Shown here one piece after another: positions 8,610 through 16,602 of a stretch of DNA of 53,516 nucleotides (the stretch's first letter is position 1; the number at the start of each line of letters is the position of its first letter). Source of the DNA: JAYPHU01 sp038127535 (GTDB lineage: Bacteria; Pseudomonadota; Alphaproteobacteria; Rhodospirillales; UBA2165). The notes below the pieces were generated by a model. The model was not told the origin of the DNA and made no database searches. It saw nothing but the letters and a program-made list of their open reading frames with translations. A program made the position numbers and the translations under genes. The stretch is taken from the NCBI GenBank assembly GCA_038127535.1, contig JAYPHU010000027.1, positions 1 through 53,516 of the forward strand. The letters are read 5' to 3'.

Positions 8610-9755
8610 CTAAGCCGCGTTGCTTTGCGTATCGGATTCGGCCGCGCTCAATTCGGAGGCGTGCTTGACCACATCCTCAAAGATGAATTCCGCCAGCCGC
8701 TGGTTGTCCAGCGGGATGTCCGGCAGCATCGGCTTCTCGGTCTCGATCCCCCGGATGAAGGTCATCAGGGCTTTCACCGGATGTGTGACCGTATCGGTGA
8801 CGGCGGTGGGCTCATAGCCGCAATGGACCATGCAGTCGGCGCATTTTTCATAATTGCCGGTACCGTACTTGTCCCACTCGGTCGTGGTCATCAGTTCGTC
8901 GAAGCTTTGGGCATAGCCTTCGCCCAATAGATAGCAGGGCTTTTGCCAGCCGAACACGTTGCGGGTGGGGTTGCCCCAGGGCGTACAGTGATAGGTCTGA
9001 TTACCGGCCAGGAAATCCAGGAACAGGGTGGATTGGCTGAACCGCCACTTCTTGCCTTTCTCCCGGCCGAGCCGGAACACGTCGCGGAACAAGTTCTTGG
9101 TCTTTTCCCGGTTGAGGAAATGGTCCTGATCCGGCGCGCGCTCATAAGCATAGCCCGGTGAGACGGTGATCCCCTCGACGCCCAGGTCATAAGTGGCGAA
9201 GTCAAAGAACTCTGCCGTCTCCTCCGCCGTCATCTGATCGAATAGGGTGCAGTTGACGTTGACCCGAAAGTCTTTGTCCTTGGCCAGCCGGATCGCCTTG
9301 ACGGCGCGTTGGAATACGCCTTCCTGATCGACGGCGTGGTCGTGATGGCTTTCCAGCCCGTCCAGATGGACGGAGAAAGTGAGATACGGCGTCGGCTTAA
9401 AAAAGTCGATCTTCTTTTCCAGCAGTAGCGCGTTGGTGCAGAGATAGACGAACTTCTTGCGCTTGACGATCTCGGCCACGATCTCCGGCATTTCCCTGTG
9501 GAGAAGCGGTTCGCCGCCAGGAATAGAGATGATGGGCGCGCCGCATTCCTCCACCGCCTGGATGCAGTCCTGTAGGGACAGCCGGCGGTTCAGAATATCG
9601 TCCTCATAGTCGATCTTGCCGCAGCCGGGGCAGGCCAGATTGCAGCGGAACAACGGTTCCAGCATGAGCACCAGCGGATATTTCTCCAAGCCCTTCAGGC
9701 GCTGCTTCATGATATAAGAGCCCACGCGGAGCTGTTGAATTGCCGGGACCGCCAT
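8610..9755 (-). CDS. hpnH: Adenosyl-hopene synthase, radical SAM protein HpnH
   Basis: HpnH is the radical SAM enzyme that joins a 5'-deoxyadenosyl group to hopene, the first committed step of C35 hopanoid side-chain synthesis. The 381-residue product has the CxxxCxxC cluster motif CNLACPGC (Cys38, Cys42, Cys45) and a SAM-binding IPGGEPLLH. The C-terminal CMVHCGYEPTAV region is typical of HpnH. The N-terminal RVGSYIMKQRLKGLEKYPL is also characteristic. The ATG lies three bases after the ispH stop, so ispH-hpnH form an operon. It ends with TAG. The adjacent HpnG supplies the next step. Confidence 0.96.
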   Translation of the reverse strand: MAVPAIQQLRVGSYIMKQRLKGLEKYPLVLMLEPLFRCNLACPGCGKIDYEDDILNRRLSLQDCIQAVEECGAPIISIPGGEPLLHREMPEIVAEIVKRKKFVYLCTNALLLEKKIDFFKPTPYLTFSVHLDGLESHHDHAVDQEGVFQRAVKAIRLAKDKDFRVNVNCTLFDQMTAEETAEFFDFATYDLGVEGITVSPGYAYERAPDQDHFLNREKTKNLFRDVFRLGREKGKKWRFSQSTLFLDFLAGNQTYHCTPWGNPTRNVFGWQKPCYLLGEGYAQSFDELMTTTEWDKYGTGNYEKCADCMVHCGYEPTAVTDTVTHPVKALMTFIRGIETEKPMLPDIPLDNQRLAEFIFEDVVKHASELSAAESDTQSNAA

Positions 9756-9758
9756 GGC

Positions 9759-10739
9759 TTAGGCCGCGCCGCCCGATTGGGCGCGGACTTCTTGCGCCTC
9801 GGTGATTTCGGGGGGCAGCTTGAACTGCACGTTTTCCTCGACACCCTGAGACAGATCGACGGTAACGTCGCGATATTCTTCCAGCCGGTCGAGAAGTTCT
9901 TTGATCAATTCCTCGGGCGCCGAGGCGCCGGCAGTGATGCCCACGGTCTGAACCCCGTCGAGCCATTCCAACTCAAGGCTGTCCGCATCATCAATCAGAT
10001 AGGCCGGGACCCCGAGTTCGTCGCCTATCTCCCGAAGCCGGTTGGAGTTGGAGCTATATTGTGCGCCGACCACCAGCATCAGATCAACCACCGGCGCGAT
10101 GGTGCGCACGGCCTGCTGGCGGTTCTGAGTGGCGTAGCAGATGTCGCGCACGTCCGGGCCCAGGATGGCCGGGAACTTGGTCTTGAGCGCCTCGATTATT
10201 TCCTTGGTGTCATCTACACTGAGCGTGGTTTGGGTCACGTAGGCGACTTGTTCCGGATCTTTCACCGTCAGATTCTCCACGTCATCGACGTCAGTGACCA
10301 AATGGACGCCGCCCTGGATGCGGCCCATGGTGCCCTCGACTTCCGGGTGGCCGGCATGGCCGATGAGGATGACGTCTTTATTCCTGGAGGCGTGGTTCTG
10401 GCCTTCCTTATGCACCTTGGAAACCAACGGGCATGTGGCGTCAATGACCGGTAGATTGCGCCGGCGAGCTTCGTTCTCCACTGCCTCGGAAATGCCGTGG
10501 GCGCTAAAAATCGTTACCGCGTCGTCGGGAACATCGCTGACTTCCTCGACGAAGACCGCACCTTTTTTACGAAGCGTCTCGACGACCCGTTTATTGTGCA
10601 CGATTTCGTGGCGGACATAGACCGGCGGGCCGTAAATCTCCAGCGCCTGCTCGACGATCTCGATGGCGCGCTCTACGCCCGCGCAGAATCCACGGGGCTG
10701 GGCCAGCAAGACACGGAGTTTGGGTTTATCGCTGCTCAA
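9759..10739 (-). CDS. ispH: 4-hydroxy-3-methylbut-2-enyl diphosphate reductase
   Basis: IspH (LytB) reduces HMBPP to IPP and DMAPP, the final MEP-pathway step, using a [4Fe-4S] cluster. The 326-residue product carries three conserved cluster cysteines: Cys19 (RGFCAGV), Cys103 (DATCPLVSKVH) and Cys201 (DICYATQNRQ). Conserved YVRHEIVHN and GHAGHPEVEGT are present. The length is normal. It is the first gene of an operon with hpnH. It is divergent from hpnA across a region (10740-10873) that should contain both promoters. Its place inside the hopanoid locus ties precursor supply to hopanoid output. Confidence 0.97.
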   Translation of the reverse strand: MSSDKPKLRVLLAQPRGFCAGVERAIEIVEQALEIYGPPVYVRHEIVHNKRVVETLRKKGAVFVEEVSDVPDDAVTIFSAHGISEAVENEARRRNLPVIDATCPLVSKVHKEGQNHASRNKDVILIGHAGHPEVEGTMGRIQGGVHLVTDVDDVENLTVKDPEQVAYVTQTTLSVDDTKEIIEALKTKFPAILGPDVRDICYATQNRQQAVRTIAPVVDLMLVVGAQYSSNSNRLREIGDELGVPAYLIDDADSLELEWLDGVQTVGITAGASAPEELIKELLDRLEEYRDVTVDLSQGVEENVQFKLPPEITEAQEVRAQSGGAA

Positions 10740-10873
10740 AAATCTGTCCGATCAAATTGGACGGGTTTCGGATGGTGCGGAAAATGACCGCCCATGACCA
10801 TCCTGTCAATTTAGTATAAAGGAGGATAGTGTCCAGCGAAACACTTAGCACGGATTTGTCCGAGAGGAGCAGA

Positions 10874-11866
10874 GTGAAGGTACTACTGACAGGGGCCACC
10901 GGATTGGTGGGCGGCGCAATACTGCGGCAATTGTCGGCGTGCGGCGACGATGTGCGGGTTATGATTCGGGAGTCGAGCCCCCGGCGGAATTTGGAAGGAC
11001 TGAGCCCGGAAATCGTGTTCGGCGACTTAAATGATCGAGCAAGTCTTGATGCGGCCTGTGCGGGATGCGAGGTGTTGATTCATACGGCGGCCGACTACCG
11101 GCTGTGGGCGCCGGACAAGGACGAGATGATCCGCACCAATGTGGAGGGCAGCCGCAACATGATGGAGGCAGCGGGTGCGGCCGGTATCAATCGGATTGTT
11201 TATACGAGTAGCGTCGCCGCCTTGGGATTCGCCGGGCCCTGGATTGAGGCGGACGAGACCACGCCGTCGGATGTGGACAGCAAGGTCGGCGCCTATAAAA
11301 AGTCCAAGTTTCTTGCCGAGGCGGAGGTGCTGAAGATGCACTCGGATGGTAGTCTGCCGGTGGTTATCGTTAATCCCTCCGCGCCACTCGGTCCCGGCGA
11401 TATCAAACCGACGCCCACAGGCAGGCTGGTGGTCGAGGCCGCCAGGGGCAAGATACCGGCCTACGTGAATGCCGGGCTCAACATCGTGCACGTGGACGAT
11501 GTGGCCGCCGGGCATCTGTTGGCCCTGGAGAACGGCCGGCTCGGTGAAAAATATGTTCTGGGCAGCGAAAACCTGACTCTGAAGGAAATTCTGACCTTGA
11601 TCACCCAAGCCGCCGGCAAACGGCCGCCGATGTTCCAGGTGCCTCATGGTGTGGCGATTCCAGTTGCGTATGTTTCCGAACTTTGGGCGGGCCTGGTGAC
11701 GGGGAAGGAACCGTTCACCACTGTGGACGGGGTGAACATGTCCAAGAAACCCATGTACTTCAGCTCGCAAAAAGCTATCACGGAACTAGGGTATAATCCG
11801 CGGCCTGCTAGGGATGCGATTGTTGACTCTGTCCGCTGGTTTGCCGACAACGGCTATATCAACTAG
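10874..11866 (+). CDS. hpnA: Hopanoid-associated sugar epimerase/reductase HpnA
   Basis: HpnA is an extended short-chain dehydrogenase resembling NDP-sugar epimerases and dihydroflavonol reductases; its exact reaction in hopanoid synthesis is not settled. The product opens with the NAD(P)-binding VKVLLTGATGLVGGAI and has the HpnA-typical HTAADYRLWAPD. The active-site YKKSK (Tyr-x-x-x-Lys) lies near residue 140. I chose GTG at 10874 (330 residues) because it places the Rossmann motif at the N-terminus as in the family, with AGAGGAG four bases upstream. An alternative GTG at 10829 has GGAGG only three bases before it. A nucleotidyltransferase follows after 23 bases. Confidence 0.88.
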   Translation: MKVLLTGATGLVGGAILRQLSACGDDVRVMIRESSPRRNLEGLSPEIVFGDLNDRASLDAACAGCEVLIHTAADYRLWAPDKDEMIRTNVEGSRNMMEAAGAAGINRIVYTSSVAALGFAGPWIEADETTPSDVDSKVGAYKKSKFLAEAEVLKMHSDGSLPVVIVNPSAPLGPGDIKPTPTGRLVVEAARGKIPAYVNAGLNIVHVDDVAAGHLLALENGRLGEKYVLGSENLTLKEILTLITQAAGKRPPMFQVPHGVAIPVAYVSELWAGLVTGKEPFTTVDGVNMSKKPMYFSSQKAITELGYNPRPARDAIVDSVRWFADNGYIN

Positions 11867-11889
11867 GTGGCGCACTCTCAAGGTTTCTC

Positions 11890-12657
11890 ATGAATGATCA
11901 AGCCATCCAGGCCGTGATGCTGGCTGCCGGTCGCGGCACCCGTCTGGCAAAAGACGGGCCGGAACTGCCGCCCAAATGCCTGATGACCTTCGGTGGCAAG
12001 AGCCTGCTGGAACGGCATTTGGAAATTCTATCCCGGTTCGGGATCGATCGACTGACGATGGTTGTCGGCTACTGCTCGGACGAGATACGGGCCGAGCTCG
12101 ATAGGCTGAAGATAGGTGACCGGGTTGTCACCATCAATAACCCTGATTTCCACCGCGGCTCCGGCGTATCGCTGTGGCACGCGCGGCATGTTTTGCGGCA
12201 CGGCGGGTCGGTATTGTTTATGGATGCGGACGTGCTTTATCACCCGGACCTAATCGGCCGGTTGTTGGAGGCTGCCGGGAATACAGTTGTACCGTTTGAT
12301 CCGGGCTTTGAGGACGGCGACGAACCGGTGAAGACGTGCATTGAGGCTGGCCGGGTTGTCGAGTTTTCAAAGGTTCTGCCCGACGCACTGTCATATGAAT
12401 TTATTGGCGAATGGCCGGGGTTCATGGTGGTTGACGGTGAGGCCGGACCGGCCATCGCCAGCGGTCTGGAACAGCGGGTCGACGCCGGCCATCTGGATTT
12501 CCCCTACGAGGACGCCATGCGTCAGGTGCTGCTGGAAACGCCGGCGGATGAGCTTGCGTTGCTCGATGTCGGCGATATTCCCTGGATTGAGATCGACTTC
12601 CAAGAGGATGTTGATCGGGCGGGGACGCACATCCTCCCGGCGATTGAGGGGGGCTAG
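11890..12657 (+). CDS. Stand-alone nucleotidyltransferase (NTP_transferase family)
   Basis: The 255-residue protein has a Rossmann-like nucleotidyltransferase fold of the sugar-1-phosphate or choline-phosphate type. The phosphate-binding loop VMLAAGRGTRL is at residues 9-19, followed by a conserved PPKCLMTFGGKSLLERHL. The metal-binding FMDADVLYHPDL lies near 113, and the late DIPWIEIDFQEDVDRA matches the usual closing strand. The substrate is unknown. It lies 23 bases after hpnA and is followed by phosphonate genes, so sugar-phosphate, alcohol-phosphate or phosphonate activation are all possible. Its overall pattern resembles the C-terminal domain of the PEP mutase at 13702. Confidence 0.85.
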   Translation: MNDQAIQAVMLAAGRGTRLAKDGPELPPKCLMTFGGKSLLERHLEILSRFGIDRLTMVVGYCSDEIRAELDRLKIGDRVVTINNPDFHRGSGVSLWHARHVLRHGGSVLFMDADVLYHPDLIGRLLEAAGNTVVPFDPGFEDGDEPVKTCIEAGRVVEFSKVLPDALSYEFIGEWPGFMVVDGEAGPAIASGLEQRVDAGHLDFPYEDAMRQVLLETPADELALLDVGDIPWIEIDFQEDVDRAGTHILPAIEGG

Positions 12658-12679
12658 CACTCCATCCAACTCTGCGTCA

Positions 12680-12801
12680 CCCCCGAGTTGGCGAAGCCAA
12701 GTCTCGGGGGACCACGAGCATAGGTTGCATGGATACCCGAGACTTAGCCCCGATTGTCATCGGGTCTAACTCGGGCACGACGATGTCCTTATCAGGACAT
12801 C
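12680..12801. repeat. Array of three intergenic hairpins
   Basis: Three perfect or near-perfect palindromes fill the space between convergent genes. The first, 12680-12710, has CCCCCGAG and TTGGC arms around GAA. The second, 12736-12775, has CCCGAG and CCCGAT arms. The third, 12782-12801, has GATGTCCT/AGGACATC around TATC. The second shares the words GATACCCGAGA and AACTCGGGCA with the repeat at 27364-27470. They probably act as bidirectional terminators as well as dispersed repeats. Confidence 0.75.
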
Positions 12802-13560
12802 TCACACCCGATAAACGTATTCCTTGCCGGCCTGGCGTTCGATGTCGGGCGGGTAGTTCTTGAGCTTATCGGCGTAGTAGGCCGCCAAGTGATCCCCTTC
12901 GCTCAGCCGGTTATAGGTGGCGAAATACAGCCGCCGGGATCTATCGGTCAGATTGGGCTCCGACATGTGGGGCGCATATGAATCGAAGTAAATGATATCG
13001 CCGGGCACGGTCGGGTAGGGCTGAAAGTCCATGGCCGCGGTCTGCTCCTCGGTCAGCGGTTCCCATTCCTTGCCGACCAGTTCCGCCGCAGGCCTGGGCG
13101 CCAGTTGCAGACAGCCGTTCTCCAATGTCGCCTCGTCGATGCAGACCATCACGTTGATGAAGTACTTGGCGTAGGTCTCCCAGCCGGCCTGGGAATCCTG
13201 GTGCGGCTTAAACCCTTCACCGCCGGACATTTTGAAATTGATCTTGTCCTTGAACAAAACCGCGTCTTCGCCCAGCAATTGGCCGACGGAGGGAATGAGG
13301 CTGTCGGCCAGTTCCTTATAGCCTTCGTGGAACGGCGTCATGTTTTCGAGCCGGTTGATCAGGTCCGACCGGCCGTCTTTCAGGCTGGTTTCGTGATAGA
13401 CCCAATGTTTGCCGGGCTCTTCGGGACGGTCCGCCAGTTCCTGCGCCCATTTCTGCAGGAGCGCGCCCTGGTCCGGGCCATAGGCGCCCTTCAGGACCAG
13501 GTATCCGGAGTCCCGGAAACCCTCGATTTGATCATCGTTCAGCTTAGGAATATTCAGCAT
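12802..13560 (-). CDS. Phytanoyl-CoA dioxygenase (PhyH) family Fe(II)/2-oxoglutarate oxygenase
   Basis: The 252-residue protein has the facial triad of Fe(II)/2-oxoglutarate oxygenases: His120 and Asp122 in HQDSQAGW, and His198 in YAPHMSEPN. Arginines 209-210 follow as the likely 2-oxoglutarate anchor. It begins with the family pattern IEGFRDSGYLVLKGAY. The substrate is unknown. It is divergent from the PEP mutase gene across 141 AT-rich bases. PhyH-family PhnY hydroxylates 2-aminoethylphosphonate in other bacteria, so a phosphonate substrate is plausible. A lipid side chain is an alternative because hopanoid genes lie nearby. The family is firm; the substrate is inference. Confidence 0.87.
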   Translation of the reverse strand: MLNIPKLNDDQIEGFRDSGYLVLKGAYGPDQGALLQKWAQELADRPEEPGKHWVYHETSLKDGRSDLINRLENMTPFHEGYKELADSLIPSVGQLLGEDAVLFKDKINFKMSGGEGFKPHQDSQAGWETYAKYFINVMVCIDEATLENGCLQLAPRPAAELVGKEWEPLTEEQTAAMDFQPYPTVPGDIIYFDSYAPHMSEPNLTDRSRRLYFATYNRLSEGDHLAAYYADKLKNYPPDIERQAGKEYVYRV

Positions 13561-13701
13561 GGGCGTAACATAAGTGACACAAATTCGCTGGGCAATGCCC
13601 CCATGCGCGGTTTAAAACACTGGACGCACGGCGCGGAACCCGGTTTATACACCGGTTCGAAGGATTAATATATTGATATTGATTAATAATTTGGAGATCG
13701 G

Positions 13702-15339
13702 ATGCTGAATTACGGCGATCATATGAGCAAGACAAGGCAACTCCGGGAGATGCTGCTCTCTGATGAGCTCGCGTTCATCATGGAATCCCATGACGGCATT
13801 TCCTCCAAGATCGTGGAGGAAGCCGGGTTCACGGGCATCTGGGCGTCGGGCCTGTCCATGTCGGCGGCGCTGGGAGTGCGAGACAGCAACGAGGCGTCCT
13901 GGACACAGGTGTTGGACGTGCTGGAATTCATGTCGGACGCGACCACCATTCCGATCCTGGTGGACGGCGATACGGGCTACGGCAACTTCAATAATATGCG
14001 GCGTGCGGTGCAGAAATTATGTCAGCGAAACATCGCCGGCATCTGCATCGAAGATAAACTGTTCCCCAAGACCAATTCCTTCATCGGCGACGGCCAGCCT
14101 TTGGCCGATATCGACGAATTCTGCGGCAAGATCAAAGCCGGCAAGGATAGCCAGCTCGACGATGATTTCTCGGTGATTGCCCGAGTGGAGGCTCTGATCT
14201 CCGGCTGGGGCATGGCCGAGGCATTGAAGCGGGCCGGCGCGTATCACGAAGCCGGGGCGGATGGCATCCTGATCCATTCCAAAATGCGGGACGGGGAGGA
14301 AATTCTCGAGTTCCTCCGCGAATGGGACCGGCGCTGCCCGGTGGTGATCGTACCGACTACCTATTATCAGACGCCGACGGAAGCGTTCCAGGAAGCGGGC
14401 GCGTCTTTGGTGATCTGGGCCAATCACAATATCCGTGCTGGCATTTCCGCCATGCGTGAAGTGTCCCGCCGCATCCACCGGGATCAATCTCTGATGGGGG
14501 TGGAGGACAAGATCGCCAGCGTCGCCGACATTTTCGAGCTGGCGGAGAACGCTGAGCTGGCGGAAGCGGAGAAAATCTATCTGCCGGCAAGCGAGCCTGA
14601 GGTGAATGCCGTTATCTTGGCGGCGTCCCGGGGCAGTAAGCTGGGCGACCTCACCAAGGACATCCCGAAGTGCATGATCGACATCCGGGGGCAGCCCTTG
14701 TTGCGCCGGCTGACGACCACGCTCAACCAAAGCCGGGTGCGAAATATCACCGTGGTCCGTGGCCACAAGAAAGAGACCGTGAACCTGCCGTCCCTCGATT
14801 TCGTCGATAATGATGCGTTTGATGAGACCGGCGAAGCGATGTCCCTTAATCATGCCCGCGACGCATTGAAGGGGCCGACCATACTGGCCTATGGGGATAT
14901 TCTTTTCCGTCAGCACATCCTGGATGATTTGCTGGAGGTCGACGGCGATATCGTCTTGGTGGCGGACGCTTTGTGGCGGGACAAGGACCCGGACCCCGCG
15001 TCCCGTCTCCGCGACCTGGTGTCCTGTTCCGAGGCGCATAATATGGGGTATCTCGGCAGCGATGACGTGGCATTGACCTCAATCGGCCCGGACGTGGCTG
15101 AGGGTGATATTCATGGCGAATGGATCGGGCTCGCCAAGGTCAATACCGCGGGCGCGGCGGCGATCACGGAAGAGCTCGATAAGATCGAGAGCGAGGGCGC
15201 CTTGGCAACCTCGTCCATGATCGATGTGTTTCAGCGGCTCTGCGCCGGCGGGACCGAGATCAGGGTGCATTATGTGACTGGCCATTGGCTGGACGTGGAC
15301 AATGCCGCTGATCTGGCGGAGGCGTTGAAGTTTTTATGA
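13702..15339 (+). CDS. aepX: Phosphoenolpyruvate mutase fused to a nucleotidyltransferase domain
   Basis: PEP mutase rearranges phosphoenolpyruvate to phosphonopyruvate and makes the C-P bond of almost all natural phosphonates. Residues 1-295 form the TIM barrel of the isocitrate lyase/PEP mutase family, with LVDGDTGYGN (87-95) and the mutase-specific EDK-x5-NS motif (Glu117, Asp118, Lys119, Asn125, Ser126). That motif separates mutases from PrpB-type lyases. Residues 301-545 form a nucleotidyltransferase domain (VILAASRGSKLGD, LAYGDILFRQHIL, WLDVDNAADLAEAL) like the cytidylyltransferases that activate aminoethylphosphonate. The ATG at 13702 has GGAG five bases upstream; ATG at 13723 is an alternative. 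The stop overlaps the decarboxylase start. Confidence 0.94.
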   Translation: MLNYGDHMSKTRQLREMLLSDELAFIMESHDGISSKIVEEAGFTGIWASGLSMSAALGVRDSNEASWTQVLDVLEFMSDATTIPILVDGDTGYGNFNNMRRAVQKLCQRNIAGICIEDKLFPKTNSFIGDGQPLADIDEFCGKIKAGKDSQLDDDFSVIARVEALISGWGMAEALKRAGAYHEAGADGILIHSKMRDGEEILEFLREWDRRCPVVIVPTTYYQTPTEAFQEAGASLVIWANHNIRAGISAMREVSRRIHRDQSLMGVEDKIASVADIFELAENAELAEAEKIYLPASEPEVNAVILAASRGSKLGDLTKDIPKCMIDIRGQPLLRRLTTTLNQSRVRNITVVRGHKKETVNLPSLDFVDNDAFDETGEAMSLNHARDALKGPTILAYGDILFRQHILDDLLEVDGDIVLVADALWRDKDPDPASRLRDLVSCSEAHNMGYLGSDDVALTSIGPDVAEGDIHGEWIGLAKVNTAGAAAITEELDKIESEGALATSSMIDVFQRLCAGGTEIRVHYVTGHWLDVDNAADLAEALKFL

Positions 15340-16472
15340 TCAAAGCAGACGATTTTATCCTGCCGGCGGGCGAGCGCGGGTATGACTTCTATACCGGAGT
15401 GCCGTGTTCTTTCCTGACGCCGTTCATCAACCGGGTGATTACATCGGACAAGACCGACTATGTGGGCGCGGCCAGTGAAGGCGAAGCGGTGGCGATCGCC
15501 GCCGGGGCTTGGCTGGCGGGGCGCCAGACGGTTGTGATGTGCCAGAACTCCGGCTTGGGCAATTGCGTCAATCCGCTCACAAGTCTGAACTATCCCTTTC
15601 GTATTCCGACCCTGCTGATCGCCACCTGGCGCGGCCAGCCCGGTGTGAAGGACGAGCCTCAGCACGAGCTGATGAGCCAAATCACCCAGTCTTTGCTGGA
15701 GACCATGCGGGTGCGCAGCATGACCTTCCCGCGCATGACCGACGAGATCGCGCCATTGCTGGACGCCATGGAGACCGTGATCGCGGAGACCGATCTACCG
15801 TTCGGCCTGGTGATGGAAAAAGGCACCGTGGGGCCCGAGGGGATGGGCGATGTTGCGACGCCTGCGCGGGATCGCGGGGAACTGACGGATTTGGCTTCCG
15901 GCGGCGATCGGCCGACGCGCCATGCGGTGTTGGAAAAAGTGTTGGAGTTGGTTTCCGACGACGCAGCGCTGATCGCGACGACCGGCAAATGCGGCCGGGA
16001 GCTGTTCACCATCGAGGATCGCAAGCAGCATATCTATCAGGTCGGCTCCATGGGATGCGCCTCGGGTATGGGATTGGGTGTTGCGTTGAATACGAATAAG
16101 CCCGTCGTGGTCTTGGACGGGGACGGTGCGGCGCTGATGAAGATGGGCAGTCTGGCCACCATCGGCGCGTATCACCCGGACAATCTGGTGCATGTGATCC
16201 TGGACAACGGAGTGCATGACTCCACCGGTGGGCAAATGACCGTCAGCCCGAACGTGGACTTTGCCGCCGCTGCGGTGGCCTGCGGCTATGCCGCGGCCTA
16301 TGGCGTAGACAGTCTCGACGGCTTTGCCGAGACGATGGCGGCCGCCAAAGCCGCCGACGGCCCGGTTCTTATCCATGCGCGAATCGCACCCGGCTCCCTC
16401 GACGAACTCGGCCGGCCCACCGTAGACCCACGCGACGTCGCCCGCCGCTTCCAGGCGTTTTTGGCGGAATGA
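15336..16472 (+). CDS. aepY: Phosphonopyruvate decarboxylase
   Basis: This thiamine-diphosphate enzyme decarboxylates phosphonopyruvate to phosphonoacetaldehyde, the step that pulls the unfavourable mutase reaction forward. The 378-residue product has the N-terminal YTGVPCSFLTPFIN and the catalytic-Glu region AASEGEAVAIAAG. It has QNSGLGNCVNPLTSL, typical of this family, and the cofactor-binding GDGAALMKMG near residue 262 followed by ILDNGVHDSTGGQ. ATG at 15336 overlaps the mutase stop by four bases (ATGA), so the two form one translational unit. No aminotransferase or dehydrogenase for phosphonoacetaldehyde follows in the window. Confidence 0.95.
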   Translation: MIKADDFILPAGERGYDFYTGVPCSFLTPFINRVITSDKTDYVGAASEGEAVAIAAGAWLAGRQTVVMCQNSGLGNCVNPLTSLNYPFRIPTLLIATWRGQPGVKDEPQHELMSQITQSLLETMRVRSMTFPRMTDEIAPLLDAMETVIAETDLPFGLVMEKGTVGPEGMGDVATPARDRGELTDLASGGDRPTRHAVLEKVLELVSDDAALIATTGKCGRELFTIEDRKQHIYQVGSMGCASGMGLGVALNTNKPVVVLDGDGAALMKMGSLATIGAYHPDNLVHVILDNGVHDSTGGQMTVSPNVDFAAAAVACGYAAAYGVDSLDGFAETMAAAKAADGPVLIHARIAPGSLDELGRPTVDPRDVARRFQAFLAE

Positions 16473-16475
16473 TTG

Positions 16476-16600
16476 ACATGGGTACGCGGATCACGGCCAC
16501 CGCCGGATAGCGGCGTCGCTCTGTCCGCGCATGACTCCAATAAATGCCACTAGTCGTCCACGGGCCGGCGTAGCCGTGACCCCTGGACCCATTTAAAAAC
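16476..16600. repeat. Dispersed intergenic repeat, copy 1
   Basis: This stretch between convergent aepY and prpC contains the 16-base word ATGGGTACGCGGATCA (16478-16493) and GTGACCCCTGGACCCAT (16576-16592). Both words recur at 20844-20859 and, with one mismatch, 20815-20831. It has no coding signal. It probably belongs to a family of palindromic intergenic elements, and it may also terminate the flanking genes. Confidence 0.7.
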
Positions 16601-16602
16601 CG

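Noticed and set aside
11890..16472. Phosphonate locus as a recent island
   Set aside because: No integrase, transposase, flanking direct repeat or clear change in base composition is seen.
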